DNA of 64,000 nucleotides from Lentzea sp. NBRC 102530 (GCF_030269365.1 NZ_BSTF01000009.1:248001-312000), one strand, 5' to 3'; positions 8,142 to 16,635 are shown, numbered from the stretch's first letter. Notes: generated by a model from the sequence alone, not told the origin. Made by a program: numbers and translations.

Positions 8142-8527
8142 CGCGTCACCCCGTGCCGGGCCAGCGACTCCAGGCCGTTCGAGGAGAGGTCCGCGAAGAA
8201 CGCACCCATGACCTCCCCCACCGCGAACGCCAGGAACTGCACCGACGGCGTGTGCACGGTGAACGTGTGGGACGCGTTGGGCGCGATGGTGATGGCGTCG
8301 CCCGGTGAGAGGTCGAACAGCTCTCCGTCGAGGAACACCGCCATGCGTCCGTGCAGCACGTAGTAGGCCTTGGGCCACGGTGTGCGGTGCGGTGGTGCGG
8401 CCTCGCCACGAGGCGCGTCCACCTCGAACACCTCGTAGGCGCCTCCGGTGTCCTTCCCGGAGATCCGGACGGTGATGGTCGCGTCGGGCACGGTCAGCAC
8501 CGCGCCCTCGCCTGCGGTCGTCAACAT
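8138..8527 (-). CDS. Cupin-domain protein
   Basis: 129 aa from ATG 8527. The core reads YYVLHGRMAVFLDGE and then LSPGDAITIAPNASHTF, which are the two cupin motifs. The motif-1 His/Glu set is only partly kept, so metal binding is uncertain. The central part is a small beta-barrel. It is coupled to the DUF1304 gene and divergent from the LuxR gene. Role unknown; possibly a sensor or small-molecule-modifying protein. Confidence 0.75.
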   Translation of the reverse strand: MLTTAGEGAVLTVPDATITVRISGKDTGGAYEVFEVDAPRGEAAPPHRTPWPKAYYVLHGRMAVFLDGELFDLSPGDAITIAPNASHTFTVHTPSVQFLAFAVGEVMGAFFADLSSNGLESLARHGVTR

Positions 8528-8562
8528 GCGCACCAGCCTGCGCAGGCCCGCCCGCGCGCCAC

Positions 8563-8580
8563 ATCCCGGAAAACTGGGAT
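8563..8580. promoter_or_regulatory. Inverted repeat between cupin and LuxR genes
   Basis: ATCCC-N8-GGGAT, immediately followed by CCCGG, in the 88-bp divergent gap. A possible operator for the LuxR protein; short arms keep confidence low. Confidence 0.4.
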
Positions 8581-8615
8581 CCCGGACCGCCGCGGGCGGG
8601 CGCATACTGCCGACC

Positions 8616-9605
8616 ATGTGGGAGGGTCGGGCGCTCGGCGTGCGACGCGACGTCACGGCACTGGCGAGCGCGGGGCTCGACGTCGCCCAGCTGCACGAGG
8701 CGGCCATCGCACTGGTGGACCGGATGGTCCCGTGCGAGCTCACCTGCTGGGCGTCGATGGACCCGGACACCACCGTGATCAGCACGATGACCAGTGGCGC
8801 CAACCGCATCCCCCAGCAGTACGAACCGGTCCTGGCGGCCTGCGAGTACACGCCGGGAGAACCGCACACGTTCGCGTCGCTCGCCCGGCGCGGCGACACC
8901 GTGGCGCGGCTCGAGGACCAGGGGTCGGCGCGGTTGAACGAGGTCTGGCGGCCGCTCGGCCTCAGTCACGAGCTGCGGGCGTTGTTCCGCGCCGACGGCA
9001 CCTGCTGGGGCGCGGCGGGCATGGTCCGCGCCGGTGAGTTCAGCGACCGCGAACTGGAGTTCCTGGCGTCGGTGGCCCCCGCGCTGGGTGCCGCCACCAG
9101 GGTGGCGGCCCGCGTCTCCACGCGCGGCACCGGCGACCCCGCCATCGTCGTGGTCGCCAGGGACGGCACCGTGCGGGCCTCGACCGCGTCCGCCGCGCGG
9201 TGGCGCGACGAACTGGAGGACGTCGCACCCGGCCGGTTCGCGGTGATGCTGCGGGCGGCGGCGGCCGGAGCGCGGTCCGGCACGTTCCGGGCGCGCGTCC
9301 GCGACGCGCACGGCGGCTGGATCCTGCTGGAGGCGAGTGCTCTCGTGAGCGACGACGGCGACGGCGAGACCGCCGTGACGATCAGCAGGGCGACCGGCGC
9401 CGACCTGCTCGGCCTGCTGGTCAAGGCGCACGGTGTGACCAGCAGGGAGGAGGACGTCTGCCGCGGTGTGCTGGCCGGGCGGCCGACGGCCGAGATCGCG
9501 GCCGGGCTGGGCATCTCGCCCTACACCGTGCAGGACCACCTCAAGTCGCTCTTCGCCAAGTTCGGGGTGCACAGCCGGGCGGAGCTCGCCGCCAGGCTGT
9601 CCTGA
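8616..9605 (+). CDS. LuxR-family regulator with GAF-like sensor region
   Basis: 329 aa from ATG 8616. Residues 1-260 form an alpha/beta sensory region without a phospho-acceptor motif. The C-terminus carries a LuxR helix-turn-helix (VTSREEDVCRGVLAGRPTAE then GISPYTVQDHLKSLFAKF). The in-frame extension upstream to 8448 overlaps the divergent cupin gene and lacks family similarity, so it was trimmed. It probably regulates itself or the cupin/DUF1304 pair. Confidence 0.85.
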   Translation: MWEGRALGVRRDVTALASAGLDVAQLHEAAIALVDRMVPCELTCWASMDPDTTVISTMTSGANRIPQQYEPVLAACEYTPGEPHTFASLARRGDTVARLEDQGSARLNEVWRPLGLSHELRALFRADGTCWGAAGMVRAGEFSDRELEFLASVAPALGAATRVAARVSTRGTGDPAIVVVARDGTVRASTASAARWRDELEDVAPGRFAVMLRAAAAGARSGTFRARVRDAHGGWILLEASALVSDDGDGETAVTISRATGADLLGLLVKAHGVTSREEDVCRGVLAGRPTAEIAAGLGISPYTVQDHLKSLFAKFGVHSRAELAARLS

Positions 9606-9627
9606 CCGGCGTGCCCCGCCCGCGCGT

Positions 9628-10050
9628 TCAGCGGACCGCCCGGTCGTGCTCGGCCACGACCGAGAGGTAGTGGACGTTCGTCATGACGCCCAGGATGTTG
9701 CCGAACGGGTCGACGACCGACGCCGTCACGAAGCCCTCACCACGCACACGCGGTTCGTCGTGCGGCTTCGCGCCCAGCTCCAGCAGCCGGGCGAGCGTCG
9801 CGTCCAGGTCGTCCACGGCCCAGTAGAGGATCTGGCCCGCCGGGCCGTCGGACGGCGTCACCTCGAAGCGGCGCTGCACGATGCCGAGCTCCGCCTGGAA
9901 GTCGCCCAGCCGGAACTCGACGTAGGCGAGCACTCCGTCCGGGGTGCTCCGCGCGAAGTAGGCGTCGACGCCGAGGAACGCCGCGTACCAGTCACGTGCT
10001 TCGGCCACGTCGTCGGCGAAGTAGGACACGGTCGACATGCCTCGCAACAT
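9628..10050 (-). CDS. VOC-superfamily (glyoxalase-like) protein
   Basis: 140 aa with two beta-alpha-beta-beta-beta modules: VSYFADDVAEARDWYAAFLG at the start and VVDPFGNILGVM near the end, the usual bleomycin-resistance/dioxygenase-like fold. ATG 10050 is preceded by GGAGGA at good spacing. Divergent from the WYL regulator with a 25-bp operator between, so it is the probable target. Metal ligands cannot be assigned with confidence. Confidence 0.85.
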   Translation of the reverse strand: MLRGMSTVSYFADDVAEARDWYAAFLGVDAYFARSTPDGVLAYVEFRLGDFQAELGIVQRRFEVTPSDGPAGQILYWAVDDLDATLARLLELGAKPHDEPRVRGEGFVTASVVDPFGNILGVMTNVHYLSVVAEHDRAVR

Positions 10051-10097
10051 TGCTTCCTCCAGGGTTTTTCGGGCGGTGTGGGTCCAGCTTCGGCCGC

Positions 10098-10122
10098 AAA
10101 GTGCTCATCTGGTGAGCACTTT
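10098..10122. promoter_or_regulatory. 25-bp inverted repeat, WYL-regulator operator
   Basis: AAAGTGCTCA-TCTGG-TGAGCACTTT: perfect 10-bp arms, 47 bp ahead of the VOC gene and 18 bp ahead of the WYL regulator. Confidence 0.75.
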
Positions 10123-10140
10123 TCCTGGCAACCTGGAGAC

Positions 10141-11106
10141 ATGCGCGCAGACCGTCTGGTGGCCACCCTGTTGCTGATGCAGGCGAGGGGCCGGGTGACC
10201 GCCGCCGAACTCGCCGCGGAGCTCGAGGTCTCCACCGCGACCGCCCGGCGTGACCTGGAGGCCCTGTCGGCGGCGGGGGTACCCGTGTACCCCCAACCGG
10301 GGCGAGGTGGGGGCTGGTCGCTCGTCGGTGGTGCCCGCACGGATCTGAGCGGGCTGACCTCGGCGGAGGCGCAGGCGTTGTTCCTGGTCGCGGGACCCGC
10401 GGCGACGGTGGCGCCGGAGATCAAGTCGGCGCTGCGCAAGCTGGTCCGCGCGCTGCCGCGGACGTTCCGGGCGGAGGCCGAGGCCGCCGCCGACTCGACG
10501 CTCGTCGACACCGCCGCGTGGGGCGAGGACGTCCAGGACCGGCCCGCACTGGTCAGGGGACTGCAGCGCGCCGTCGTCGACCAGGTGCGGGTGCGGTTGA
10601 CCTACCGGAAACGGGGCCAGGAACCGGAGGGGCGCGAGGTCGACCCGTGGGGGCTCGTCGACAAGGACGGCACCTGGTACCTCGTCGCCGGCACCCCGGA
10701 CGGCCGGCGGACGTTCCGGCTCGATCGGATTCTGGGCATGACCCCCACCGGCACCCCGTCCAGCCGGCCGGCGGACTTCACCCTGGCCGGGGCGTGGGAC
10801 GAGATCGTCACCGCCGTCGAGGGCAAGCGGTCGGAGACGGTGGCGTCCCTGCTCGTGCCGACGAGGTTCCTGGAGGTCTTCCAGCACATGCACGGCCGCC
10901 ACTGCACCGTCGTCGAGGACCTGGGCGAGCAGACGTCGGTCGAGCTGACGGCACCGACGGCGCTCGACATCGCCCGCAACGTCGCCGGGTGGGGCGGGAC
11001 GATCGTGGTCGAGTCGCCGGACGTCCAGGAGCACCTGGCGCGCATCGGCGCCGAGCTCGTCAGGCGATACCCGCCTGCTGCTCCAGCCGCGTCAGCCGAG
11101 CCATGA
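10141..11106 (+). CDS. DeoR/YafY-type regulator with WYL domain
   Basis: 321 aa. The N-terminal HTH (GRVTAAELAAELEVSTATAR, residues 17-36) leads to the WYL ligand domain containing WGLVDKDGTWYLVAG and the arginine stretch RRTFRLDRI. A C-terminal WCX extension follows. ATG 10141 follows GGAG. The WYL domain senses nucleotides or other small ligands in characterised members. It likely represses itself and the divergent VOC gene. The 3' end overlaps the convergent ClpN gene by 47 bp. Confidence 0.88.
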   Translation: MRADRLVATLLLMQARGRVTAAELAAELEVSTATARRDLEALSAAGVPVYPQPGRGGGWSLVGGARTDLSGLTSAEAQALFLVAGPAATVAPEIKSALRKLVRALPRTFRAEAEAAADSTLVDTAAWGEDVQDRPALVRGLQRAVVDQVRVRLTYRKRGQEPEGREVDPWGLVDKDGTWYLVAGTPDGRRTFRLDRILGMTPTGTPSSRPADFTLAGAWDEIVTAVEGKRSETVASLLVPTRFLEVFQHMHGRHCTVVEDLGEQTSVELTAPTALDIARNVAGWGGTIVVESPDVQEHLARIGAELVRRYPPAAPAASAEP

Positions 11107-11725
11107 TCATCTTCAGCACCTCGGCCGAGTCCTGGCCTGCCTTGTGCTGCCTCTGCAGGTGGACGATGCCCGCGAGAGCCGCCTGGACGGCCCGGCGCGC
11201 GCCCTTGAGATCGGCGCCCTGGTCGCGCAGTTCCCGGCCGCCGGCGCCGTTCGGTTCGGCGAGGATGCCCAGCAGCAGGTGCTCGCAGCCCAGGTAGTTG
11301 TGGCCGAGCGCGATCGACTCGGTGACCGCGAGTTCCAGCGCGGCGGCCGCGTCGTCGTCGATGCCGGTTTTCCGGCCGAGGTCCACGGGAATGAAAGTGG
11401 CGAGGCCGTCCGGGTCGATGTCGATCGCGCGGAGCACGTCGAGCGCCAGGTTCCCCTCCTCCCGGACGATGCCCGCCAGGAGGTGCGTGGTGCCGATCTT
11501 GACGCCTTGGGCGAGTTCGCCGGCTGTCTGGAGCGCTTTCCAGGCTCGTTCGGTGAACTGCGGGAACTTCTCCCGTCTGAGATCGGCGACCGTGAGCCCC
11601 CTGATCGCGGTGATCCGCTTCACGGAGCCTTCGAGGGCGCGCTGGCAGATCGCCGAGACGGGGATGTTCATGTCCTTCACGGACTCCGCCAGCTCGTCAG
11701 GGAGGTACACGTTGATTTTAGGCAT
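11060..11725 (-). CDS. Ribbon-helix-helix/Clp-N domain fusion protein
   Basis: 221 aa from ATG 11725. Residues 1-45 (PKINVYLPDELAESV...) look like a ribbon-helix-helix DNA-binding unit. Residues about 60-200 hold two Clp-N repeats (FTERAWKALQTAGELA and LELAVTESIALGHNYLGCEH), the substrate/adaptor-binding fold of ClpA/ClpC. No AAA+ ATPase domain follows. A protein coupling DNA binding to protease-adaptor recognition is plausible but inferred. A nested inverted repeat sits over its start region and may be its own operator. Confidence 0.75.
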   Translation of the reverse strand: MPKINVYLPDELAESVKDMNIPVSAICQRALEGSVKRITAIRGLTVADLRREKFPQFTERAWKALQTAGELAQGVKIGTTHLLAGIVREEGNLALDVLRAIDIDPDGLATFIPVDLGRKTGIDDDAAAALELAVTESIALGHNYLGCEHLLLGILAEPNGAGGRELRDQGADLKGARRAVQAALAGIVHLQRQHKAGQDSAEVLKMIMARLTRLEQQAGIA

Positions 11726-11754
11726 AACCCCATCCCTACCCCCATATAGGGTTA
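11725..11754. promoter_or_regulatory. Nested inverted repeat upstream of the RHH/ClpN gene
   Basis: Outer arms TAACCC (11725-11730) and GGGTTA (11749-11754) enclose inner arms CCCTA (11734-11738) and TAGGG (11747-11751). It abuts the start codon, a usual place for RHH autoregulation. Confidence 0.5.
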
Positions 11755-11818
11755 CAGTCAACGCCCAACGCCACAACCGTCACACTTGTGAGTGATCAGA
11801 GGGGACGGGTGCACAACC

Positions 11819-13834
11819 GTGGAGGAGAGCAGCAGGCTCATCGGGAGCCGCTACCAGTTGAAGCAGAAGGTCGGCCAAGGCGCGATGGGAGTCGTCTGGC
11901 AGGCCTACGACGAGCAGCTCCACCGCGTCGTCGCCGCCAAGGAACTGCTCGGGCTGGACGGTCTCGACGACGCCAGAGTGGATCGCGCGAAGGCCAGAGC
12001 CATGCGCGAGGCCCGCCTCGCCGCCCGCCTGGAACACCCGAACGCCATCCGCGTCTACGACGTCGTGGAGGAGGACGGCAGGCCCTGGCTGATCATGGAG
12101 TACCTCCCCTCCCGCAGCCTCGCCGCCGTGATCACCGAGCAGGGCACGCTGCCGCCGCGCGAGGTGGCCCGCATCGGCTGCTACACCGCCGCCGCACTGG
12201 CGGCCGCGCACCGCCACGGCATCCAGCACCGCGACGTGAAGCCCGGCAACGTGCTGATCGGCGACCAGGAAGTCAAGATCACCGACTTCGGCATCTCCCG
12301 CGCCACCGGTGACTCCACGGCCACCGCGACCGGCACCGTCGGCACCCCCGCCTTCTTCTCCCCCGAGGTGGCCCGCGGCGAGGACGCGGGCCTGCCCTCC
12401 GACGTGTTCTCGCTCGGCGCCACGCTCTACAACGCCGTCGAGGGCGGCCCGCCCTTCGGCACCGCCGACAACCACCTCGCGATGCTGCACCGCGTCGCCG
12501 GTGGCTCGATCATGCCGCCCGCCAACGCGGGCCCCCTGCTGTCCCCGGTGCTGTTCCGCCTGCTCGCCACGGACCCCGCGCGCCGGCCGACCATGCAGGA
12601 GGCGGTGCACCTGCTGGCGGCCGTGGTCAACGAGACGCCGCAGGTGTCCGAGGCGACGGTGATCATCCCGGCGACCGTGCAGCTGCCGGTCGAGGCCCAG
12701 CCGGAGGAGAAGGCCAAGCAGGAGTCGGCGGCCGCGGCGGCGGGTCTGGTCGCGGGTGCCGCGTCGGCCGAGGCTGCCGGGTTGGTCAGCACGCCGGGGC
12801 CGGGAACGGCACCGGCGGCCGGTGCGACGGACACGGCGGCGAGCGCCGCAGACACGCCGGACGCGGCGGCCGGAGCGGCTGGGGCCGCGAAGGGTGCCGA
12901 GCAGGGGGCGGATGCGGGAGTCGCTCCGGACGACGCCGCGCAGTCCGCCGGACCGGCAGCGGAGAACGCGGCCGCGGAGAACGCGGCGGCGGAGCAGGCA
13001 GCGGCGGTCAAGGCCGCCACCGACAAGGCGGCCGCCGAGAAAGCCGCCGCGGACAAGGCAGCCGCGGACAAGATTGCGGCCGACAAGGCAGCCGCGGACA
13101 AGATTGCGGCCGACAAGGCGGCAGCCGAGCGGGCAGCCGCGGAGTCCGCGAAGGCCGCCGCCGCCACGAAGGTCGCCGCGGCGGCACCGACCGCCGTCGC
13201 CTCGCCCGTGACCCCGGTCAGCACCCCACCCGGTCCCCCGGGCCAGGAGGAGGAGCGGCGCAAGTTCCCGCTCGTCCCCATCCTCATCGTGCTGCTGGTG
13301 ATCGCGGTCGGCGTCGGCTCGTTCCTGTTGTGGCCCAAGGGCGGCAGTGACAACAACGCCCAGCCGCCGGCGAGCGACGGCCAGACCGGCTCCACCACCA
13401 CGGGCCAGACCACCGGGCAAACGACCGAGCAGTCCCAGCCCCAGCAGCCGGGCAGCAGCCAGACGCAGCCCCCGGCGACCGGCGAGACGCAGCCGCCCGC
13501 CAACGCCCCGAGCCAGCCACAGGCCCCCGCCGGCCCGAAGAACGCGCAGGAGGCGATCACCGCCTACTACGCGCTCATCCCCGGCAACCTGCAGGAGGGC
13601 TACTCGCTGCTGACGGACCGGTTCAAGGCGTCCAAGGCGGGGCCCTACGAGTCGTACCGGCAGTGGTGGGGCCAGTACTCCGGCGTGCAGGTCTCGAACC
13701 CCGTGCCGCAGGGCGACAACGGCATCACCGTGACGCTCACGTACCTGAGGAACGGGGTCGTCGACCAGACGGAGACGTCGACGTTCACGTTCGTGCAGCA
13801 GAACGGCAAGTGGTTGATCGACAGTCAGGCATGA
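11819..13834 (+). CDS. Transmembrane Ser/Thr protein kinase
   Basis: 671 aa from GTG 11819 (GTG 11792 is possible; neither has a convincing RBS). The kinase domain (about 10-270) shows the glycine loop GQGAMG, Lys41 in VAAKE, HRDVKPGN near 137 and DFG near 155. An Ala/Lys/Asp-rich linker (about 300-455) contains a 30-bp DNA tandem repeat. One membrane helix (about 482-505) leads to a Gln/Pro/Thr-rich spacer and an extracytoplasmic NTF2-like domain (about 575-671). The topology is that of PknB-class receptors, but PASTA repeats are absent. The next SDR gene starts 7 bp downstream. Confidence 0.9.
   Translation: MEESSRLIGSRYQLKQKVGQGAMGVVWQAYDEQLHRVVAAKELLGLDGLDDARVDRAKARAMREARLAARLEHPNAIRVYDVVEEDGRPWLIMEYLPSRSLAAVITEQGTLPPREVARIGCYTAAALAAAHRHGIQHRDVKPGNVLIGDQEVKITDFGISRATGDSTATATGTVGTPAFFSPEVARGEDAGLPSDVFSLGATLYNAVEGGPPFGTADNHLAMLHRVAGGSIMPPANAGPLLSPVLFRLLATDPARRPTMQEAVHLLAAVVNETPQVSEATVIIPATVQLPVEAQPEEKAKQESAAAAAGLVAGAASAEAAGLVSTPGPGTAPAAGATDTAASAADTPDAAAGAAGAAKGAEQGADAGVAPDDAAQSAGPAAENAAAENAAAEQAAAVKAATDKAAAEKAAADKAAADKIAADKAAADKIAADKAAAERAAAESAKAAAATKVAAAAPTAVASPVTPVSTPPGPPGQEEERRKFPLVPILIVLLVIAVGVGSFLLWPKGGSDNNAQPPASDGQTGSTTTGQTTGQTTEQSQPQQPGSSQTQPPATGETQPPANAPSQPQAPAGPKNAQEAITAYYALIPGNLQEGYSLLTDRFKASKAGPYESYRQWWGQYSGVQVSNPVPQGDNGITVTLTYLRNGVVDQTETSTFTFVQQNGKWLIDSQA
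13052..13111 (+). repeat. Two perfect 30-bp tandem repeats inside the kinase gene
   Basis: Two identical 30-bp units beginning GACAAGGCAGCCGCGGACAA encode the decapeptide DKAAADKIAA twice. Degenerate A/K/D units flank them on both sides. In-frame slippage would change linker length without breaking the gene. Confidence 0.9.
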
Positions 13835-13841
13835 TCGTGGC

Positions 13842-14579
13842 ATGACCCGACGCGCACTCGTCACCGGAGCATCCCGCGGCATCGGCGCCGCGATCGCCCA
13901 CGCACTCGCGGACAGCGGCCACCGGGTCGCCGTCCACTACCGTTCCGGGGCCGACGAGGCGCAGCGGGTCAGCGAGAGCCTGCAGGGCGACGGGCACGTC
14001 ACCGTGCAGGGCGACCTCGGCGCGAACCAGGCCGAGCAGGTCGTGAACGAGACCGTCGAGAAGCTCGGCGGTCTCGACGTCCTCGTGAACAACGCGGGCC
14101 TGTACTTCTTCCACCCCATCTCGACGACGAGCTTCGAGGAGTGGCAGGAGGCGTGGCGGCGCACCATCGAGCTCAACCTGTACGGGCCGGCCGACCTCGC
14201 CTGGCACGCCGTGCGGCACATGGGGCCGGGGGCGAGGATCATCAACGTGGGGTCGCGGGGTGCCTACCGGGGTGAGCCCGACGCCCCCGCGTACGGGGCG
14301 GCGAAGGCGGGGCTGCACGCGATGACGCAGTCGCTCGCGCAGTCGTTGGCACCGCAGGGGATCGCGGTCGCGGGCGTGGCCCCGGGGTTCGTCAACACCG
14401 AGATGGTCACCGAACTCATGGCGGGACCGGCGGGGGACGCCATCCGCGCGCAGAGCCCGTTCGGGCGCGTGGCGGAGCCCGAAGAGGTCGCGTCGGCCGT
14501 GGCGTGGCTGGCTTCGGAGAAGGCGACCTGGGCCAGCGGCACGATCATGGATGTGAACGGGGCCTCTCACCTGCGCTGA
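13842..14579 (+). CDS. SDR-family 3-oxoacyl-ACP-reductase-like enzyme
   Basis: 245-aa classical SDR. Motifs: TGASRGIG (residues 7-14), NNAG, catalytic Ser in INVGSRG, and YGAAK; the C-terminal GTIMDVNGA is standard. Length fits FabG-like reductases. No acyl carrier or PKS gene is nearby, so the substrate is open. It starts 7 bp after the kinase stop and is probably co-transcribed. A strong hairpin follows. Confidence 0.88.
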   Translation: MTRRALVTGASRGIGAAIAHALADSGHRVAVHYRSGADEAQRVSESLQGDGHVTVQGDLGANQAEQVVNETVEKLGGLDVLVNNAGLYFFHPISTTSFEEWQEAWRRTIELNLYGPADLAWHAVRHMGPGARIINVGSRGAYRGEPDAPAYGAAKAGLHAMTQSLAQSLAPQGIAVAGVAPGFVNTEMVTELMAGPAGDAIRAQSPFGRVAEPEEVASAVAWLASEKATWASGTIMDVNGASHLR

Positions 14580-14591
14580 CGGGGAAACCGC

Positions 14592-14613
14592 CGACCGGAA
14601 CGAGTTCCGGTCG
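14592..14613 (+). terminator. Hairpin terminator after the kinase/SDR genes
   Basis: CGACCGGAAC-GA-GTTCCGGTCG, perfect 10-bp stem followed by CTTGTTG, 12 bp after the SDR stop. Confidence 0.7.
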
Positions 14614-14631
14614 CTTGTTGATCTTCCAGCA

Positions 14632-14647
14632 ACCGGTCTAGACCACT
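14632..14647. promoter_or_regulatory. DasR-responsive element (dre) upstream of chitinase
   Basis: ACCGGTCTAGACCACT differs at one position from the dre consensus ACTGGTCTAGACCACT known from Streptomyces chi genes. It lies 45 bp before the chitinase start. Implies repression by a DasR orthologue relieved by glucosamine-6-phosphate. Confidence 0.8.
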
Positions 14648-14691
14648 AACGTCGCGGTGGGCGCTCGACGAAGTGGAAGGCCTCCCCTGCA

Positions 14692-16029
14692 ATGCGTTCA
14701 TTCCGCTCACGCCTCGGTGCCGCCGGCCTCGCGCTGGCCGCCGCCGCGGCGACACTGACAGTCATGGCGCCTGCCGCGCAGGCCGCCTACCCGGCCGGGT
14801 TCAAGAGCGTCGGCTACATGCCGTCGTGGTCCGGCGATGTGAACACGCTTCCGTACAACAAGCTGACGCACATCAACTACTCGTTCGTGCTGCCGAACGG
14901 CAACGGCACGCTCCAGGGCGTGCCGGACCCCGGGAAGCTGCAGACGCTCGTGAGCCGCGGTCACGCCGCCGGCGTGAAGGTCTCGATCGCGATCGGTGGC
15001 TGGAACAACGGCAACGACTCGGCGTTCGAGCAGCTGGCCGGCAACGCCGGCGCGCGGACGACGTTCGTGAACAGCCTCATCAACCTCGTCAACCAGTACA
15101 ACCTCGACGGCGTCGACATGGACTGGGAGTACCCGGACCCCGGCACGTCGGCGACGAACTACACGACGATGATGCGGCAGCTCGGCACCGAGCTGCACAA
15201 CCGCGGCAAGCTCCTCACCGCCGCGGTCGTCAGCGAGGGCGGCACGGCCAACGGCGTCCAGCCCGAGGTCTTCGGCATCGTCGACTGGCTGAACATCATG
15301 GCCTACGACGGTGGCAGCCCCCACGCGAACTACGACTGGTCGATCAACTCGGTGAACTTCTGGAAGGGCCGCGGGCTTCCCGCGAGCAAGGCCGTTCTGG
15401 GCGTTCCGTTCTACAGCCGGCCGACCTACATCTCCTACCGCGACATCGTCGCGGCGGACCCGGCCAACGCCAACCGCGACACCTACAACGGCAACTCCTA
15501 CAACGGCCTGCCGACGATCCGCCGCAAGACGCAGTGGGCGCTGGCGAATGCGGGCGGCATCATGAACTGGGAGCTCTCCCAGGACACGACCGGGAGCACC
15601 AGCCTGCTCAACGCCATCTGGGAGACCGCCGGCGGCGGTACCCAGAACCCGCCCACCGGTGGCACCATCACCGGCTTCGGCGGCAAGTGCGTCGACGTGG
15701 CGGCGGCGAGTTCCGCCAACGGCACCGCCGTGCAGCTCTACACGTGCAACGGCACCAACGCGCAGCAGTGGACCCGCAACGGCAACACGTTGCGCGCCTT
15801 GGGCAAGTGCCTCGACGCGTCCGGCACCGCCAACGGCGCCGTGACGCAGCTGTGGGACTGCACGGGTTCCGGCAACCAGAACTGGACGCTGGAGTCCAAC
15901 GGCCAGCTGCGCAACGCGGCGTCAGGACGTTGTCTCGACGCCACCGGCAACAGCTCCGCCGACGGCACCCGGCTCCAGGTCTGGGACTGCTTCGCCAGCG
16001 CCAACCAGCGCTGGACCATCAACGCCTGA
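14692..16029 (+). CDS. Secreted GH18 chitinase with ricin-type CBM13
   Basis: 445 aa. A Sec signal peptide (about 1-32, ending APAAQA) precedes a GH18 TIM barrel (about 35-310) with catalytic DGVDMDWE near 139-146, whose last Glu is the acid/base. A ricin-B/CBM13 lectin (about 323-445) follows, with repeated C-x-D and QxW-like motifs. Function: extracellular hydrolysis of chitin with carbohydrate anchoring. The dre site 45 bp upstream ties it to N-acetylglucosamine control. The convergent SMR gene overlaps its last 108 bp. Confidence 0.92.
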   Translation: MRSFRSRLGAAGLALAAAAATLTVMAPAAQAAYPAGFKSVGYMPSWSGDVNTLPYNKLTHINYSFVLPNGNGTLQGVPDPGKLQTLVSRGHAAGVKVSIAIGGWNNGNDSAFEQLAGNAGARTTFVNSLINLVNQYNLDGVDMDWEYPDPGTSATNYTTMMRQLGTELHNRGKLLTAAVVSEGGTANGVQPEVFGIVDWLNIMAYDGGSPHANYDWSINSVNFWKGRGLPASKAVLGVPFYSRPTYISYRDIVAADPANANRDTYNGNSYNGLPTIRRKTQWALANAGGIMNWELSQDTTGSTSLLNAIWETAGGGTQNPPTGGTITGFGGKCVDVAAASSANGTAVQLYTCNGTNAQQWTRNGNTLRALGKCLDASGTANGAVTQLWDCTGSGNQNWTLESNGQLRNAASGRCLDATGNSSADGTRLQVWDCFASANQRWTINA

Positions 16030-16320
16030 TCTCAGGAACTTCAGGCCGATGACGCAGGCGATGATCCCGGTGAGGAACACGATCTTCCACGCGGAGACCA
16101 CCTCCTCACCGGTGATCATCGCCCACGTCACCGTCAGCGCGGCACCGATGCCGACCCACACCGCGTAGGCGGTCCCGATGGGAATGCGTTTCATGCCGTA
16201 GGACAGCCCGATCATGCTCAGCACCATGGCGACCACGAAGAGCACATAGGCCTCTTTGGACAGAGCCGTCGCCCACACCGCTTCGAGCACCGCGCTTCCC
16301 AGCAACACGGCCCAGTACAC
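15922..16320 (-). CDS. SMR-family efflux subunit with C-terminal extension
   Basis: 132 aa from GTG 16320. Four membrane helices with the conserved Glu in SAVLEAVWATAL (the proton/drug site) and GTAYAVWVGIGA. SMR proteins are about 105 aa; here the last 27 residues run antisense to the chitinase lectin domain and look like read-through after loss of the original stop. The start follows directly on the stop of a second SMR gene, so a heterodimeric pump (EbrAB/YkkCD style) is likely. Confidence 0.85.
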   Translation of the reverse strand: MYWAVLLGSAVLEAVWATALSKEAYVLFVVAMVLSMIGLSYGMKRIPIGTAYAVWVGIGAALTVTWAMITGEEVVSAWKIVFLTGIIACVIGLKFLRSGVDGPALVGAGEAVPDLEPGAVGGAVAGGVETTS

Positions 16321-16635
16321 CTAGCTCACCACCTTCAGGCCCACGACGCAGCCGACCAGGGCCGTCAACACGAGTGCGCGCTTGACGTCGAGCTCCTCCT
16401 CGCGGCGCAGCACCGCGACGAGCACCGTGAGCACGGCTCCCACGCCGACCCACACCGCGTACGCCGTGCCGACCGGGATCCCCCGCATCGCCCACGCGAG
16501 TCCGACGACGCTCAACGTCATGGACACGGCGAACACCACCACCGGCCAAGGCCGGCGGAAACCTTTCGACGCGGCCAAAGCCGTCGCCCACACGGCCTCC
16601 AGCACCCCGGAGGCGATCAGCACCACCCAGTACAT
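16321..16635 (-). CDS. SMR-family efflux subunit
   Basis: 104 aa from ATG 16635, four membrane helices, active-site Glu in SGVLEAVWATALAASKG and GTAYAVWVGVGA. First gene of the SMR pair, sharing a zero-gap junction with the second. A perfect palindrome touches its start codon. No RBS is visible, so a leaderless message is possible. Expected role: export of cationic or small guanidine-like compounds; the actual substrate is unknown. Confidence 0.88.
   Translation of the reverse strand: MYWVVLIASGVLEAVWATALAASKGFRRPWPVVVFAVSMTLSVVGLAWAMRGIPVGTAYAVWVGVGAVLTVLVAVLRREEELDVKRALVLTALVGCVVGLKVVS

Noticed and set aside
8142-9572. Long N-terminal extension of the DUF1304 frame through the cupin and LuxR genes
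   Set aside because: The protein only becomes membrane-like after GTG 8141; the upstream part is out of frame with the real cupin gene and antisense to the LuxR gene.
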